From Candidatus Lucifugimonas marina (GTDB lineage: Bacteria > Chloroflexota > Dehalococcoidia > Lucifugimonadales > Lucifugimonadaceae), in contig CP046147.1 of the NCBI GenBank assembly GCA_029593915.1, positions 806,001 through 870,000 on the forward strand: a DNA stretch of 64,000 bases, given 5' to 3'. Shown one piece after another: positions 1 to 7,832 of the stretch. Numbering within the stretch: the first letter of the stretch is position 1; the number at the start of each line of letters is the position of its first letter. The notes beneath the pieces are model-generated. The model ran no database searches. It saw only the letters and a list, made by a program, of their open reading frames with translations, and was not told the DNA's origin. The translations under genes were made by a program, and so were the position numbers.

Positions 1-1796
1 ATCGAGTCGCTCAGGTTGTTGCCTGAGGGATCGACCGCATCAGCTGTTGCGCCGTACTCACCACAACCAGTTCGTTTCGTGTTCAACTTCATCTTGACTG
101 TGGTGGTGCCTGCGAAATCAGTGGTTGCTTCCAAGACTCTAGGGTTGCCCTTCGTTCCTTCGACGGTGATGGTCACTGTAGAACCCGAGATCGGTGTTCC
201 GTCAGACTCTTCAAGAAAAACCGTGACGTAAATGAAATCTCGATTCACATAGTTGGTGTCCGATGTTGAAATGAGAAGCACGCCGGGCTCAGATGGATCT
301 GGAGTTGGGCTCGGCTCCGGCGTAGGGGATGGAGTCGGTTCTGGCTCTGGAGTTGGCTCTGGCGCTGGAGTAGGCTCGGGCGTAGGTTCTGGGGTTGGCG
401 AAGGAACTGGCGGAGATGCCACTTCGCCTTCAACGTTCCCGGAGATCAGGGGCTCGTGGTTAGGGTCAGGATCTGTATCAGTATCGATAGAATCAGCTCT
501 CCAGCTGGACATGGCTGAACCTGAATCAATCAATTGTTGACGAATCGCGTGGACAGACACTGCATCGACTGCGCGGGCATCGGCCGCGATAGTTAGAGCT
601 ATCACACCTGCCGCATGAGGCGATGCCATACTCGTACCGCTCATGTAGGCGTAGCCGCCACCCGGGTAAGTCGAAAGAACGTTTACACCCGGGGCTGCAA
701 CATCGATTCCGGCACCTGCCGATATGACGGGATTGGTAGGCAATACACCGTAGCTGAAGTTCGAAAACAACGCGACGCTGTCGTCGTAGCCATATGCATG
801 AATCCCGTTGTGACCGCCATCCATTCCGTCGAGATCGACCATTGCCGAGACGGCCATAGCTTCGTTGAACGCACCGGGTATCGACTCGTTGCCGTTGCCG
901 ACAACATAATCATTTCCATACAAATCACGACCGGAGTTACCCGCGGCGACCACAACCACAACACCGTTGTTTACGTTGCCAGTGATCGCACTTCGCCACG
1001 AATCCGACCATCCAAGCCCACCGAGCGAAACGTTTGCTACGGCAACTTGATCGGAGATCGAATCGATGTACTGGTGTCCGAGCAGAATCGCCGAAAGTGA
1101 ACAGCTGCCACCTGAGTCACACACCCGTACAGAAACGATCTCTGCGCCCGGTGCAACACCAACGACACCCTCGGAATTGTCGAGGGCTCCGATCGTGCCG
1201 CCAACGTGCGTGCCATGACCGTTCGGGTCGCTGGCAACGCCAGTCACACAGAACACACCGCTCGAGCAATCGGTCGACAAAGTCATGTTCACGTTCAGAT
1301 CGGGGTGTGAACCATCGACGCCTGTATCGAGAACGGCAACCTTAACCGGTACACGCTCGTCGACACCATCGATATTGGCAACAGTGCTGGAAGTAGCGCC
1401 AATTCTCGATATGCCAGCCGGGATTTGCTGTGTTGACGTAGTGCTTACATCATCGCCAGCAAGTTCCACGTTAGAAGGATCAACAGTGAATACTCGATTT
1501 TCTTCAACCGAAAGAACATCTGGGTGGTTCTCCAAGTGATTCACAATGCCGGGCGGTAGGTTGGCTGCAAAACCGTTGAATGCTGAACTAAATCCGGCAG
1601 CTACCGAGAGTCCTTGCGCTGCTGCGAAGTCGTCGATGTCGACGTGTCCTTCAAGTACCACCACGTGTGATGGTGCTGCTGTGGGCGGGATTGCCGCTGC
1701 GCTGGCTGATTGGGTGGTGCCTGAGGTAGCGGCGAACGCCACAAGTAGTAGACCAATTCCGAACGAGAGCCATTTTTTCCAATCATGACGCAACAT
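1..1796 (-). CDS. Secreted subtilisin-like (S8) serine protease, C-terminus beyond the window
   Basis: Extracellular serine endopeptidase of the subtilase family, truncated by the left edge after about 598 residues. It reads as a signal peptide (about residues 1-34, two basic clusters then a hydrophobic run ending near QSASA), an inhibitor-I9-type propeptide (about 45-110), and a catalytic domain with Asp157 in AVLDTGVD, His194 in NGHGTHVGG and Ser389 in SGTSMASP, so the triad is complete. A Pro/Thr/Glu-rich spacer of repeated PTPEP units (about 460-502) leads into a beta-rich Ig-like module that runs off the window. The ATG is preceded by AGGAGA with a 6-base spacer. Family knowledge: such enzymes are secreted, self-process the propeptide and degrade proteins outside the cell; substrate unknown. 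The same PTP-type spacer occurs in the lipoprotein at 24.5 kb. Confidence 0.93.
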   Translation of the reverse strand, partial: MLRHDWKKWLSFGIGLLLVAFAATSGTTQSASAAAIPPTAAPSHVVVLEGHVDIDDFAAAQGLSVAAGFSSAFNGFAANLPPGIVNHLENHPDVLSVEENRVFTVDPSNVELAGDDVSTTSTQQIPAGISRIGATSSTVANIDGVDERVPVKVAVLDTGVDGSHPDLNVNMTLSTDCSSGVFCVTGVASDPNGHGTHVGGTIGALDNSEGVVGVAPGAEIVSVRVCDSGGSCSLSAILLGHQYIDSISDQVAVANVSLGGLGWSDSWRSAITGNVNNGVVVVVAAGNSGRDLYGNDYVVGNGNESIPGAFNEAMAVSAMVDLDGMDGGHNGIHAYGYDDSVALFSNFSYGVLPTNPVISAGAGIDVAAPGVNVLSTYPGGGYAYMSGTSMASPHAAGVIALTIAADARAVDAVSVHAIRQQLIDSGSAMSSWRADSIDTDTDPDPNHEPLISGNVEGEVASPPVPSPTPEPTPEPTPAPEPTPEPEPTPSPTPEPSPTPDPSEPGVLLISTSDTNYVNRDFIYVTVFLEESDGTPISGSTVTITVEGTKGNPRVLEATTDFAGTTTVKMKLNTKRTGCGEYGATADAVDPSGNNLSDS

Positions 1797-2277
1797 GTAC
1801 TTTCTCCTAAAACGCGGCCGGTAAATTCACCCGAAACGGTGTTCCCTGAACGCAGATAAAAGTTGATTTCAAAGGCGGCACGGAGTTCGGGGGCGAAGAG
1901 CCGGGTTGCGTCGATGAGCGCTACGGGATCTGGGTATCTTTTTGGAGGAGACCAGATCGAGGACGCAACCCGGCTCTCACATGTTGTGATTTAAGCTGGT
2001 ATTCGTGATTCGTTCGATAGGAAGCGAATCATTGAATAATCAGAGAACCATCAGACATCTTTTTAGAGAGCCCCGGTTTCAGTACCTGTCAATTAGGATT
2101 AGGCAGGTTCGATTGGTCCGTCATATCGACAGACAGGACTTTGGTACCACCACTGGATTGGACGAGGTGTGGGGCAGGATTTGCTCGGGGAGTTTCGAGT
2201 TGAATCGGTGTCCGGCGCCGCGTAGTTCTCGTCTTTTGCCGAATCGAATCATTTCACTTGCGGCCCGCGAGAATTAA
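1797..2277. other. Gene-free divergent region with an inverted repeat
   Basis: Space between the leftward protease and the rightward PP2C gene, so it should hold promoters for both. I see no convincing protein here: a 90-codon frame in its right half is Arg-rich, matches no family I know, and looks like chance. The only clear structure is the inverted repeat listed separately. Confidence 0.6.
1897..1977. repeat. 16-bp perfect inverted repeat with nested 7-bp inner repeat
   Basis: AGAGCCGGGTTGCGTC (1897-1912) is matched perfectly by its reverse complement at 1962-1977. Inside the 49-base gap, GATCTGG (1927-1933) pairs with CCAGATC (1952-1958), so a transcript of either strand could fold into a long two-part stem with internal loops. 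There is no T-run directly after the stem, so a simple intrinsic terminator is unlikely. Options are a structured RNA, a regulator site pair, or a small non-autonomous repeat. Seen directly; function unknown. Confidence 0.75.
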
Positions 2278-3066
2278 TTGAGCAATCGTCAAAATAGATT
2301 TTTGTCTTTAGCTGCGGATGAATCCACTTCGGGTACGTTCGGAACTTTGACGTATTCGGCGTTTAGCTGGATCGGTAGCGTGCGTCGGTCGAATCAAGAT
2401 TCGTTTGGAATTTCGTTTTCAGATGGTGGTCGGTTGATTGGGGCTGTAGCCGACGGAATGGGCGGGCATGCTGGTGGTGATGTGGCTTCGAGCACAGCTA
2501 TTTCGATGTTGATAGATGTTGACGAGCCGGGAAGCAGTCGAGATTTGGCGAGCGACGCTAATTCGCTTGTTGCGAGTATTTCTAGACGTCTGCGTGAGAT
2601 TCAAGAAGAATCGCCGCAGTACACCGGCATGGGTACAACTCTTTCGGCGGTGACAATAAGTGGATCGACGATGACTTCTGTTCACATCGGCGACTCGAGA
2701 ATCTATCGGTTTCGAAACGGAAAATTGCTTCAACTCACGAAGGATCATTCGTGGGTTCAGCAGCAGGTTGATGCGGGGCTGTTGAATGCTGAGGACGCGA
2801 TCAAGCATCCACGCCGGAATGTAATCACCCGGGTTCTCGACGCTAGACGATCAGAAAAAGCTGATGTCGACGCTTACGATCTCGAAACAGGTGATCGAAT
2901 ATTGATCTGCTCAGACGGCGTTCACGGGGTGATACGCGACGAAGTTATCGCAGCAGGACTATCGTTGGAAAGCTTAGAGCGGGGGGTAGAGCTGATAACG
3001 GATGAAGTGCGCAGAAGCGGTGCAAATGACAACGCAACCGCTGTACTAATTTCGATAGATGGTTAG
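2278..3066 (+). CDS. PP2C-family serine/threonine protein phosphatase
   Basis: Soluble metal-dependent (Mn/Mg) phosphatase that removes phosphate from Ser/Thr of proteins. The 262 residues are the normal size of a bacterial stand-alone PP2C (Stp/PrpC type). Motifs in order: SVRRSNQDSFG, VADGMGGHAGG (metal Asp plus DGMGGH), GMGTTLSAV, HIGDSRIYRF, LTKDHSW, NVITRVL, ICSDGV and the C-terminal NDNATAV, so the core metal ligands are present. The start is a TTG with only a weak ribosome-binding site (GAGAA); an ATG is not available upstream of motif 1. It converges with the FHA-domain regulator with 12 bases between stops. PP2C and FHA proteins usually work with an Hanks-type kinase, but none lies in this window. 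Confidence 0.93.
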   Translation: MSNRQNRFLSLAADESTSGTFGTLTYSAFSWIGSVRRSNQDSFGISFSDGGRLIGAVADGMGGHAGGDVASSTAISMLIDVDEPGSSRDLASDANSLVASISRRLREIQEESPQYTGMGTTLSAVTISGSTMTSVHIGDSRIYRFRNGKLLQLTKDHSWVQQQVDAGLLNAEDAIKHPRRNVITRVLDARRSEKADVDAYDLETGDRILICSDGVHGVIRDEVIAAGLSLESLERGVELITDEVRRSGANDNATAVLISIDG

Positions 3067-3078
3067 ACGGTCTGAAAA

Positions 3079-3738
3079 TCAGGCGTCTAGCCGGTAACCA
3101 AATCCCCTAACGCTTGAGATTTCAGCTGTGCAGCCAACACTGGTGAGTCGTTTCCGAACCTCATGGATGGCTTGAACTACCTCGTTTCGACCGACCATTC
3201 CGAGATCTCGGTCTGGCCATCCAGCGCGGTGAAGCTCTTCCCAGCCACATGCTCTGCCGCCTGCTGCATACAGGCACGCTAATAGCGAGAACTGTCTGCC
3301 AACCAGTGGTGGACTGAGTGTCACACCTCCGACCGTTACGGTTCGGCTTTGTAGATCGACATTAAGATTTCCGGAGGTCGTAACTGTTGGGGTCGGGCTG
3401 TAGGACGATCTGATCGTTGCTGTGGCGGACGAGACTTGATATCGCATCTCTACTTCGCCATTGGCGATGCGAATTAGGTCACCGTTGGCAAGAGGAACAG
3501 GAGTCGCCCCAACAGCAGTGTTGTTAACGGTAGTTCCGTTTTTTGAACCGGCGTCGGAAATCAGATATCCGTCGGGCCCCGGGGTGATCAGGGTGTGCCG
3601 GCGAGATACGAATTGATTGTCGATTATCAAATCGGCAGGCATTTCACGTCCGATCAAAAGAGGAGAACCTTCAAGGCGAGCGACTAGCGCTGTTTCGGAG
3701 CCCTTCGTGACCATGATGACTGCTTGAATTTGATTCAA
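3079..3738 (-). CDS. FHA domain plus OmpR/PhoB-type winged-helix DNA-binding protein
   Basis: Predicted transcription regulator that reads phosphothreonine. Residues about 18-100 form a forkhead-associated domain, with the hallmark GRE, SRRH and KNGT motifs that contact the phosphopeptide. Residues about 125-219 form a winged helix like that of OmpR/PhoB regulators, ending in SSVRGFGYRLDA, the wing typical of that family. There is no receiver domain, so the input would be phosphothreonine binding instead of aspartate phosphorylation. Start is TTG preceded by AGAG; an ATG nine codons in is the alternative. It faces the PP2C phosphatase tail to tail, which fits a shared Ser/Thr phosphorylation pathway. 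Targets unknown. Confidence 0.9.
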   Translation of the reverse strand: MNQIQAVIMVTKGSETALVARLEGSPLLIGREMPADLIIDNQFVSRRHTLITPGPDGYLISDAGSKNGTTVNNTAVGATPVPLANGDLIRIANGEVEMRYQVSSATATIRSSYSPTPTVTTSGNLNVDLQSRTVTVGGVTLSPPLVGRQFSLLACLYAAGGRACGWEELHRAGWPDRDLGMVGRNEVVQAIHEVRKRLTSVGCTAEISSVRGFGYRLDA

Positions 3739-3779
3739 AGACGTAATCTCTTCGATTCCTAGTTTGGTTATTCGTTATT

Positions 3780-3793
3780 GAGCTATGTAGCTC
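3780..3793. promoter_or_regulatory. 14-bp inverted repeat upstream of the FHA regulator gene
   Basis: GAGCTA-TG-TAGCTC lies about 42 bases before the start of the FHA/winged-helix gene, in the gap it shares with the divergent SDR gene. A winged-helix regulator commonly controls its own divergent promoter region, so this could be an operator, but direct repeats would be more typical of OmpR-type proteins. The rest of this 297-base gap shows nothing else I can name. Confidence 0.35.
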
Positions 3794-4035
3794 TTCGAAT
3801 TTCAACATCGATTTTGCTTGGATCAAACTCGTTGTGCAAGCGTTTTGGGAGGTGCGATAGCTGATACGGTTCGCGTCGGTGGTGCTGGTTGTGTTGTGGT
3901 TGTTAGTGTTGCGCTGAGAAATAAAGTGAAATCTGTCGGATTTGGCCGAGTTCAGACGTCGTCTTCGAGATAGATTGTTTATCACCGCAGTCCTCTCCGA
4001 ACAAGAGTGGGATTAGATCGTTCAAGGAAAGAAAA

Positions 4036-4863
4036 ATGTACGGACTTGATAGCAAGGTTGCGATTGTTACTGGCGCTGGTGGCAAGGCGGGGATTGGCAG
4101 AGGTATTGCGACACGATTGGCTGCTGAGGGAGCGACTATTGTCGTGAGCGATTTGAACGATAACGGGACTCCAGATTGGGGCGGTTTATCGGCTGTTGTC
4201 GACGAGATAAATGCGGGTGGTGGTCGTGCGATTGGTCTGACGGGAAGTGTTTCTGATTCGGACGATGTGACGTCGATTGTTGAGGGTGCGATTTCGGCGT
4301 TCGGGCAGGTCGATATTTTGGTGAACAATGCGGGCGCTCCCGCGGGGCCGGATCGTGTGAATGTTGTTGATCTTCCCGAAGAAGTTTGGGATCAGGTTTT
4401 GGGTGTGAATCTCAAGGGCACGTTCTTGATGTCGCAGGCGATTTCACGTCACATGATTCAGCGTGGAGGTGGCGGCAAGATCATCAACATGTCGTCGGTT
4501 TCGGGGAAGGTTGGTAACGCTAAATTCGCGGCTTACTGTTCTTCCAAATTCGGGGTGATTGGGTTCACTCAGTCTTTGTCTCGTGAAATGGCGGAGCACA
4601 AGGTGAATGTGAACGCAATTTGCCCCAGCCTGGTTGAGACTGAGCGGGTGTTTGGGATGGCTTCGGCACTAAAGCCGGATGAGGAGACGTCGACCGAGGA
4701 GTGGCGTGACGAGATGGTAGCGCAGGTGAATTCTACGAACCCGCTGGGTCGGATTGCTCAGCCTGAGGATGTTGCTGACGTGGCGGCGTTTTTGGCGAGT
4801 TCGCAGTCGGATTATTTGACTGGTTTGGCGATTAACGTGGCTGGCGGTTCGTGGATGGGGTGA
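4036..4863 (+). CDS. SDR-family NAD(P)-dependent oxidoreductase
   Basis: Classical short-chain dehydrogenase/reductase of 275 residues, using NAD(P) to oxidise or reduce an alcohol/ketone. The nucleotide-binding TGAGGKAGIG is at residues 12-21, NNAG at 97-100, and the catalytic Ser154, Tyr167 and Lys171 (YCSSK) are all present. An Asp at the end of beta-2 (VVSDL) favours NAD over NADP by the usual rule. The ATG has an AAGGAAAG ribosome-binding site. It is transcribed away from the FHA gene and ends convergently with the next operon. Substrate cannot be read from sequence. Confidence 0.93.
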   Translation: MYGLDSKVAIVTGAGGKAGIGRGIATRLAAEGATIVVSDLNDNGTPDWGGLSAVVDEINAGGGRAIGLTGSVSDSDDVTSIVEGAISAFGQVDILVNNAGAPAGPDRVNVVDLPEEVWDQVLGVNLKGTFLMSQAISRHMIQRGGGGKIINMSSVSGKVGNAKFAAYCSSKFGVIGFTQSLSREMAEHKVNVNAICPSLVETERVFGMASALKPDEETSTEEWRDEMVAQVNSTNPLGRIAQPEDVADVAAFLASSQSDYLTGLAINVAGGSWMG

Positions 4864-4915
4864 GGTTTTTGTTGGAGGGGTTTGCTCGAGTGGCAGGGTG
4901 AGTGGTGACCGATTG

Positions 4916-4948
4916 CCTGTCGTCCTTTGAGAACCTCAGGATGACATT
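4916..4948. repeat. Dispersed intergenic repeat, copy A
   Basis: CCTGTCGTCCTT...CTCAGGATGACATT, an imperfect palindrome whose outer arms (TGTCGTCCT and AGGATGACA) pair 8 of 9. It sits between two convergent genes. Further copies are near 31.08, 49.25 and 57.23 kb. In this copy the centre reads TGAGAAC instead of CGACGGGG. Confidence 0.8.
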
Positions 4949-5009
4949 AGGGATGTTGACCGCGTGATTAGAGATCGTCCACGATGTGTTTCCCGAGCCG
5001 TGGTTGATG

Positions 5010-5831
5010 CTAGTAGAGGATGTGTTGGTCGGAGAGGTCTTTGCCGCCGGTGGAGCGGGTTAGTCCGCCGCCGACGAATTCTTTGACTTCGAGATCGGCG
5101 AACGCGTTTACTGCCTGATAGAAAGTTGGAAGGTCTTCCCAGCGCGCTGGGTTCCATTTGAGGGATCCATCGCCTACTAGATCTTCGTGGATTTTGACGT
5201 TGGGGTTTTCGGCTGGAGTGATCACGGCGTATTGGGTGTCGGCAGTTCCCCATTCGCCTGTTCGCGGCATGTACTTGTAGTGAAGTTGCCCATCGACCTT
5301 CGCAGGTGCTGCGGGTTCGGTTCGTGCTTTGAGATTTTTAACTTCCATATCGAGGAAAGTGAATCCGAGCCACGAGGCTTGGGTTCCTGCGGTGTCTCCG
5401 ACGACGCGAATGTCGGGGAGTTCGCAGTAGATTTTCGAGAATCCTAGTTCTTCACGACCCGTGATAATCGGGTCGGCGAGGTTTTCCCAGAGCACTGTTA
5501 GAAAAGGGCCAACTGCGGTGTCTTTTTCGCCCTTGAATCGGGCTGGAATTGTGACGCCGAGAACCGAGTAGCCACGACCTGCCAGCCATTTGATTTCGGT
5601 CATGTTGGTTTCGTTTACTGTGACGATTGGGTCGCCGTAGAGTTCGAATCCGGGTGGCAACAGGTTCTCGAGCTGTTTTGCGTTCGAAAGAAATGACACA
5701 CGTAGCGACACCGATTTAGGACTGTTGACTCCATCGAAACGCCGACCTTCATGACCGCGTCGGGGTCCGGTAGCAGGGCCGAAGTGTGTTGGCATGCGGT
5801 ACATTTCGCCAGGCTTGAACGTGTATGACAT
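5010..5831 (-). CDS. Acetoacetate decarboxylase-like protein
   Basis: Member of the acetoacetate decarboxylase superfamily (273 residues, the usual size). The diagnostic stretch is WENLADPIITGREELGFSK (about residues 111-129), whose final Lys sits where the Schiff-base lysine of true decarboxylases lies; the family's second lysine is replaced (FSKIY). The conserved N-terminal fold with LLPPGFEL is also present. It may decarboxylate or hydrate a beta-keto or pyruvate-like acid, as several relatives do, so acetoacetate itself is not assured. It is the last gene of a leftward run SDR - GNAT - this gene (gaps 26 and 77 bases), suggesting a small catabolic operon. Confidence 0.85.
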   Translation of the reverse strand: MSYTFKPGEMYRMPTHFGPATGPRRGHEGRRFDGVNSPKSVSLRVSFLSNAKQLENLLPPGFELYGDPIVTVNETNMTEIKWLAGRGYSVLGVTIPARFKGEKDTAVGPFLTVLWENLADPIITGREELGFSKIYCELPDIRVVGDTAGTQASWLGFTFLDMEVKNLKARTEPAAPAKVDGQLHYKYMPRTGEWGTADTQYAVITPAENPNVKIHEDLVGDGSLKWNPARWEDLPTFYQAVNAFADLEVKEFVGGGLTRSTGGKDLSDQHILY

Positions 5832-5908
5832 TTTGTTCCCTAATGAGTTGGCTGGATTGGCGGCAATTTTGTTCTATAGAGCTGGTTGTACTTGCAGACG
5901 GTAGGTCG

Positions 5909-6745
5909 TTAGATGGCTGTGTTGAAGTTCCACATGGTTGCGTCCATGACTGGTTCGTAGCCGATTTGTTGATAGATGGAGTTCGAGATTGGGTTGCTTA
6001 GATCGGTGTAGAGCACGGAGTACTTTTTACCCGAATCCAGAATCGTTTGAGTTACGGCAGCTGTGAGTGCAGTTGCGTATCCGTGATTGCGAAGCTTCGG
6101 TGGGGTGTAGACGGCGCTTATCGTCCCGCCGTTATCAGTATCTCGACCTTGCACAGCGACGCTGACAGGTTTGTCGGCTTCCCACAGGTGCACTCGACCT
6201 TCTTTGATTTGCGACCGAATGTAATCGTCATCTGTGATTACGAATCCGTCGACCTCGTCACGGAACGCATGGCGCCATTTTCTTACGATTTTGAAATCTT
6301 TTTTTGTTGCCTGACGGTGGGAACCTTCGGGCAGTTTTATCTTTTCGACCGAGTGGCAAGAGTAGATTCGCGAATTCATCCGCAGTTCGAGCCGACAACG
6401 GGTGAGTCGTTCCCACTCATCGGCGAATGCTAGTGCCGTTTCTTTAGGCCCGTTCACGCCGGTTGGCCGGGTGCTTTTTGGGAAGAAGAATCGGGCGAAT
6501 ATCCGTGCGGCTTCGTCGGGACCTTCCGACAAGAGTGGAACGATGCCGGGGGTGAACATTGCCGGTAGCAATGGCTGGTTATCTTCGTCGACTGAGAAGA
6601 ACTTGGTCGTCATAGCGGAGTCGACGCCCTGGACTTGCTGGCTTGCGTAGCCGAGCAGGATCGAGTTTCCTGCTTCGTTTTTCATGAGCAGGTCGCGATT
6701 CACTTCAAGGAATTCTGCGGCTGAGGGATATTCGGTAACTTGCAT
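5909..6745 (-). CDS. GNAT-family N-acetyltransferase
   Basis: 278-residue acetyltransferase that would transfer an acyl group from acyl-CoA to an amine. The acetyl-CoA site is in the C-terminal half: ISAVYTPPKLRNHGYATAL carries the beta4/alpha3 pyrophosphate loop, and YTDLSNPISNSIYQQIGY matches the alpha4 region with the conserved Asn and Tyr. The N-terminal ~130 residues are a less conserved GNAT-like half. Second gene of the SDR - GNAT - decarboxylase run. Substrate unknown. Confidence 0.88.
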   Translation of the reverse strand: MQVTEYPSAAEFLEVNRDLLMKNEAGNSILLGYASQQVQGVDSAMTTKFFSVDEDNQPLLPAMFTPGIVPLLSEGPDEAARIFARFFFPKSTRPTGVNGPKETALAFADEWERLTRCRLELRMNSRIYSCHSVEKIKLPEGSHRQATKKDFKIVRKWRHAFRDEVDGFVITDDDYIRSQIKEGRVHLWEADKPVSVAVQGRDTDNGGTISAVYTPPKLRNHGYATALTAAVTQTILDSGKKYSVLYTDLSNPISNSIYQQIGYEPVMDATMWNFNTAI

Positions 6746-6771
6746 TATTCGTAGATTCGGTTGTCGTTCAC

Positions 6772-7599
6772 TTAAACGTATTCGTAATCGTCGAGCAGAT
6801 TGTTTATGAGGCTTTGAGGCCCGGCAGCCATAAGACCTGCATCGACTGGCAGTAGCACGCCGGTTATCCAGCGAGATTCATCGCTTGCGAGGAACGTAGC
6901 TGCCATTGCGATATCTTCGGCTCGGCCTTCTGTTCCCAGAGGTGCAATGTCTCTTCTGATCTGACGTTTTCTATCGTCGACTGCTTCGACCATAGAAGTG
7001 TAGATCATACCCGGGGCTATACAGTTGACTCTGACGTTCTCGCGGCCGTGATGTACAGCCATTGCCCGGGTTGCAGAGATCATGCCGCCTTTGGCTGCAG
7101 CATAAGGGACGTTTTTAGTCATGGCGGCGCGGATGCCGTCGACGGATGCGACGTTGATGATCGAGCCTCCGCCAGATTTGATCATTTCAGGAATGGCATA
7201 TTTTGAGATGAACACCATGCTTTTTAAATCAACATCCAATACTCGATTCCAAGACTCTTCAGTCACGTCGGGCGCAGCTCCTGGCCCGCCTATGCCGACG
7301 CTGTTCATAAGGATATCGAGCTTGCCGTAACGATCAATTGCGGCTTCAACTAGGGCTTTGCAACCTGATTCTTGTGCGACGTCGGCGATGAAATACGAGG
7401 CGGTTCCACCGGATTCCCTGATGGCAGCTTCGGTGGTTTGAGCTGCTTCCTCGTTCATGTCGACGATTAGTACTTTGGCACCGTGGGATGCGAATAGTTT
7501 TGCAGTTGCCACACCGACTCCTGCGATGTTCGGTGAACGTGTTCCGGCACCGGTGACGATTGCAACTTTGTTTTCTAGTCGAGCTATTTCACACCTCAT
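6772..7599 (-). CDS. SDR-family oxidoreductase with anomalous start codon
   Basis: Short-chain dehydrogenase with a lengthened glycine loop (TGAGTRSPNIAGVG, from about residue 16), Ser152, Tyr166 and Lys170 (YAAAK), and MNSVG in place of the usual NNAG. Asp at the end of beta-2 (LIVDMN) favours NAD. The listed start is ATG at 7599, which adds MRCE and has no good ribosome-binding site. A strong GAGG, spaced six bases, instead points at an ATA codon at 7587, giving xARLENKVAIVTG, exactly where SDR proteins begin. Frames further upstream add a Pro/His-rich tail that looks non-coding. First gene of the leftward run with GNAT and decarboxylase, and divergent from the zinc alcohol dehydrogenase gene. 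Confidence 0.88.
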   Translation of the reverse strand: MRCEIARLENKVAIVTGAGTRSPNIAGVGVATAKLFASHGAKVLIVDMNEEAAQTTEAAIRESGGTASYFIADVAQESGCKALVEAAIDRYGKLDILMNSVGIGGPGAAPDVTEESWNRVLDVDLKSMVFISKYAIPEMIKSGGGSIINVASVDGIRAAMTKNVPYAAAKGGMISATRAMAVHHGRENVRVNCIAPGMIYTSMVEAVDDRKRQIRRDIAPLGTEGRAEDIAMAATFLASDESRWITGVLLPVDAGLMAAGPQSLINNLLDDYEYV

Positions 7600-7674
7600 A
7601 TTCGGGTTATTACTACCGAACGATATTAATCGATCTATTTGGAGGGGGGATAGATGGTTTTGACCCCGATGAGT

Positions 7675-7694
7675 TGGCGGGTGATAATCCGCCA
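7675..7694. promoter_or_regulatory. Short inverted repeat in a divergent promoter region
   Basis: TGGCGG-GTGATAAT-CCGCCA lies between the divergent SDR (start 7599 or 7587) and alcohol dehydrogenase (start 7833) genes. It has the shape of a dimeric regulator site and could control both. No regulator gene is adjacent. Speculative. Confidence 0.3.
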
Positions 7695-7832
7695 GCCGGG
7701 ATTGTGGCACATATGCTTCTGCATTTCATCGGCGCACCTGGGCAAAGTTTGGTTTTGCCTTGGTTGACGGGCCCGAACAATTTCAAGAAATGCTTCGCTT
7801 TGCCGATAGTGATGCCAGCTAAGGATTCGATG

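Noticed and set aside
253..540. Gly/Val/Ser-rich + strand frame
   Set aside because: Mirror image of the PTPEP spacer in the subtilisin gene.
1897..1977. Insertion-sequence ends
   Set aside because: Only 49 bases lie between the arms, with no transposase and no visible target duplication.
2005..2277. 90-codon frame ending directly before the PP2C start
   Set aside because: Arg-rich composition, no recognisable motif, no ribosome-binding site; read as chance.
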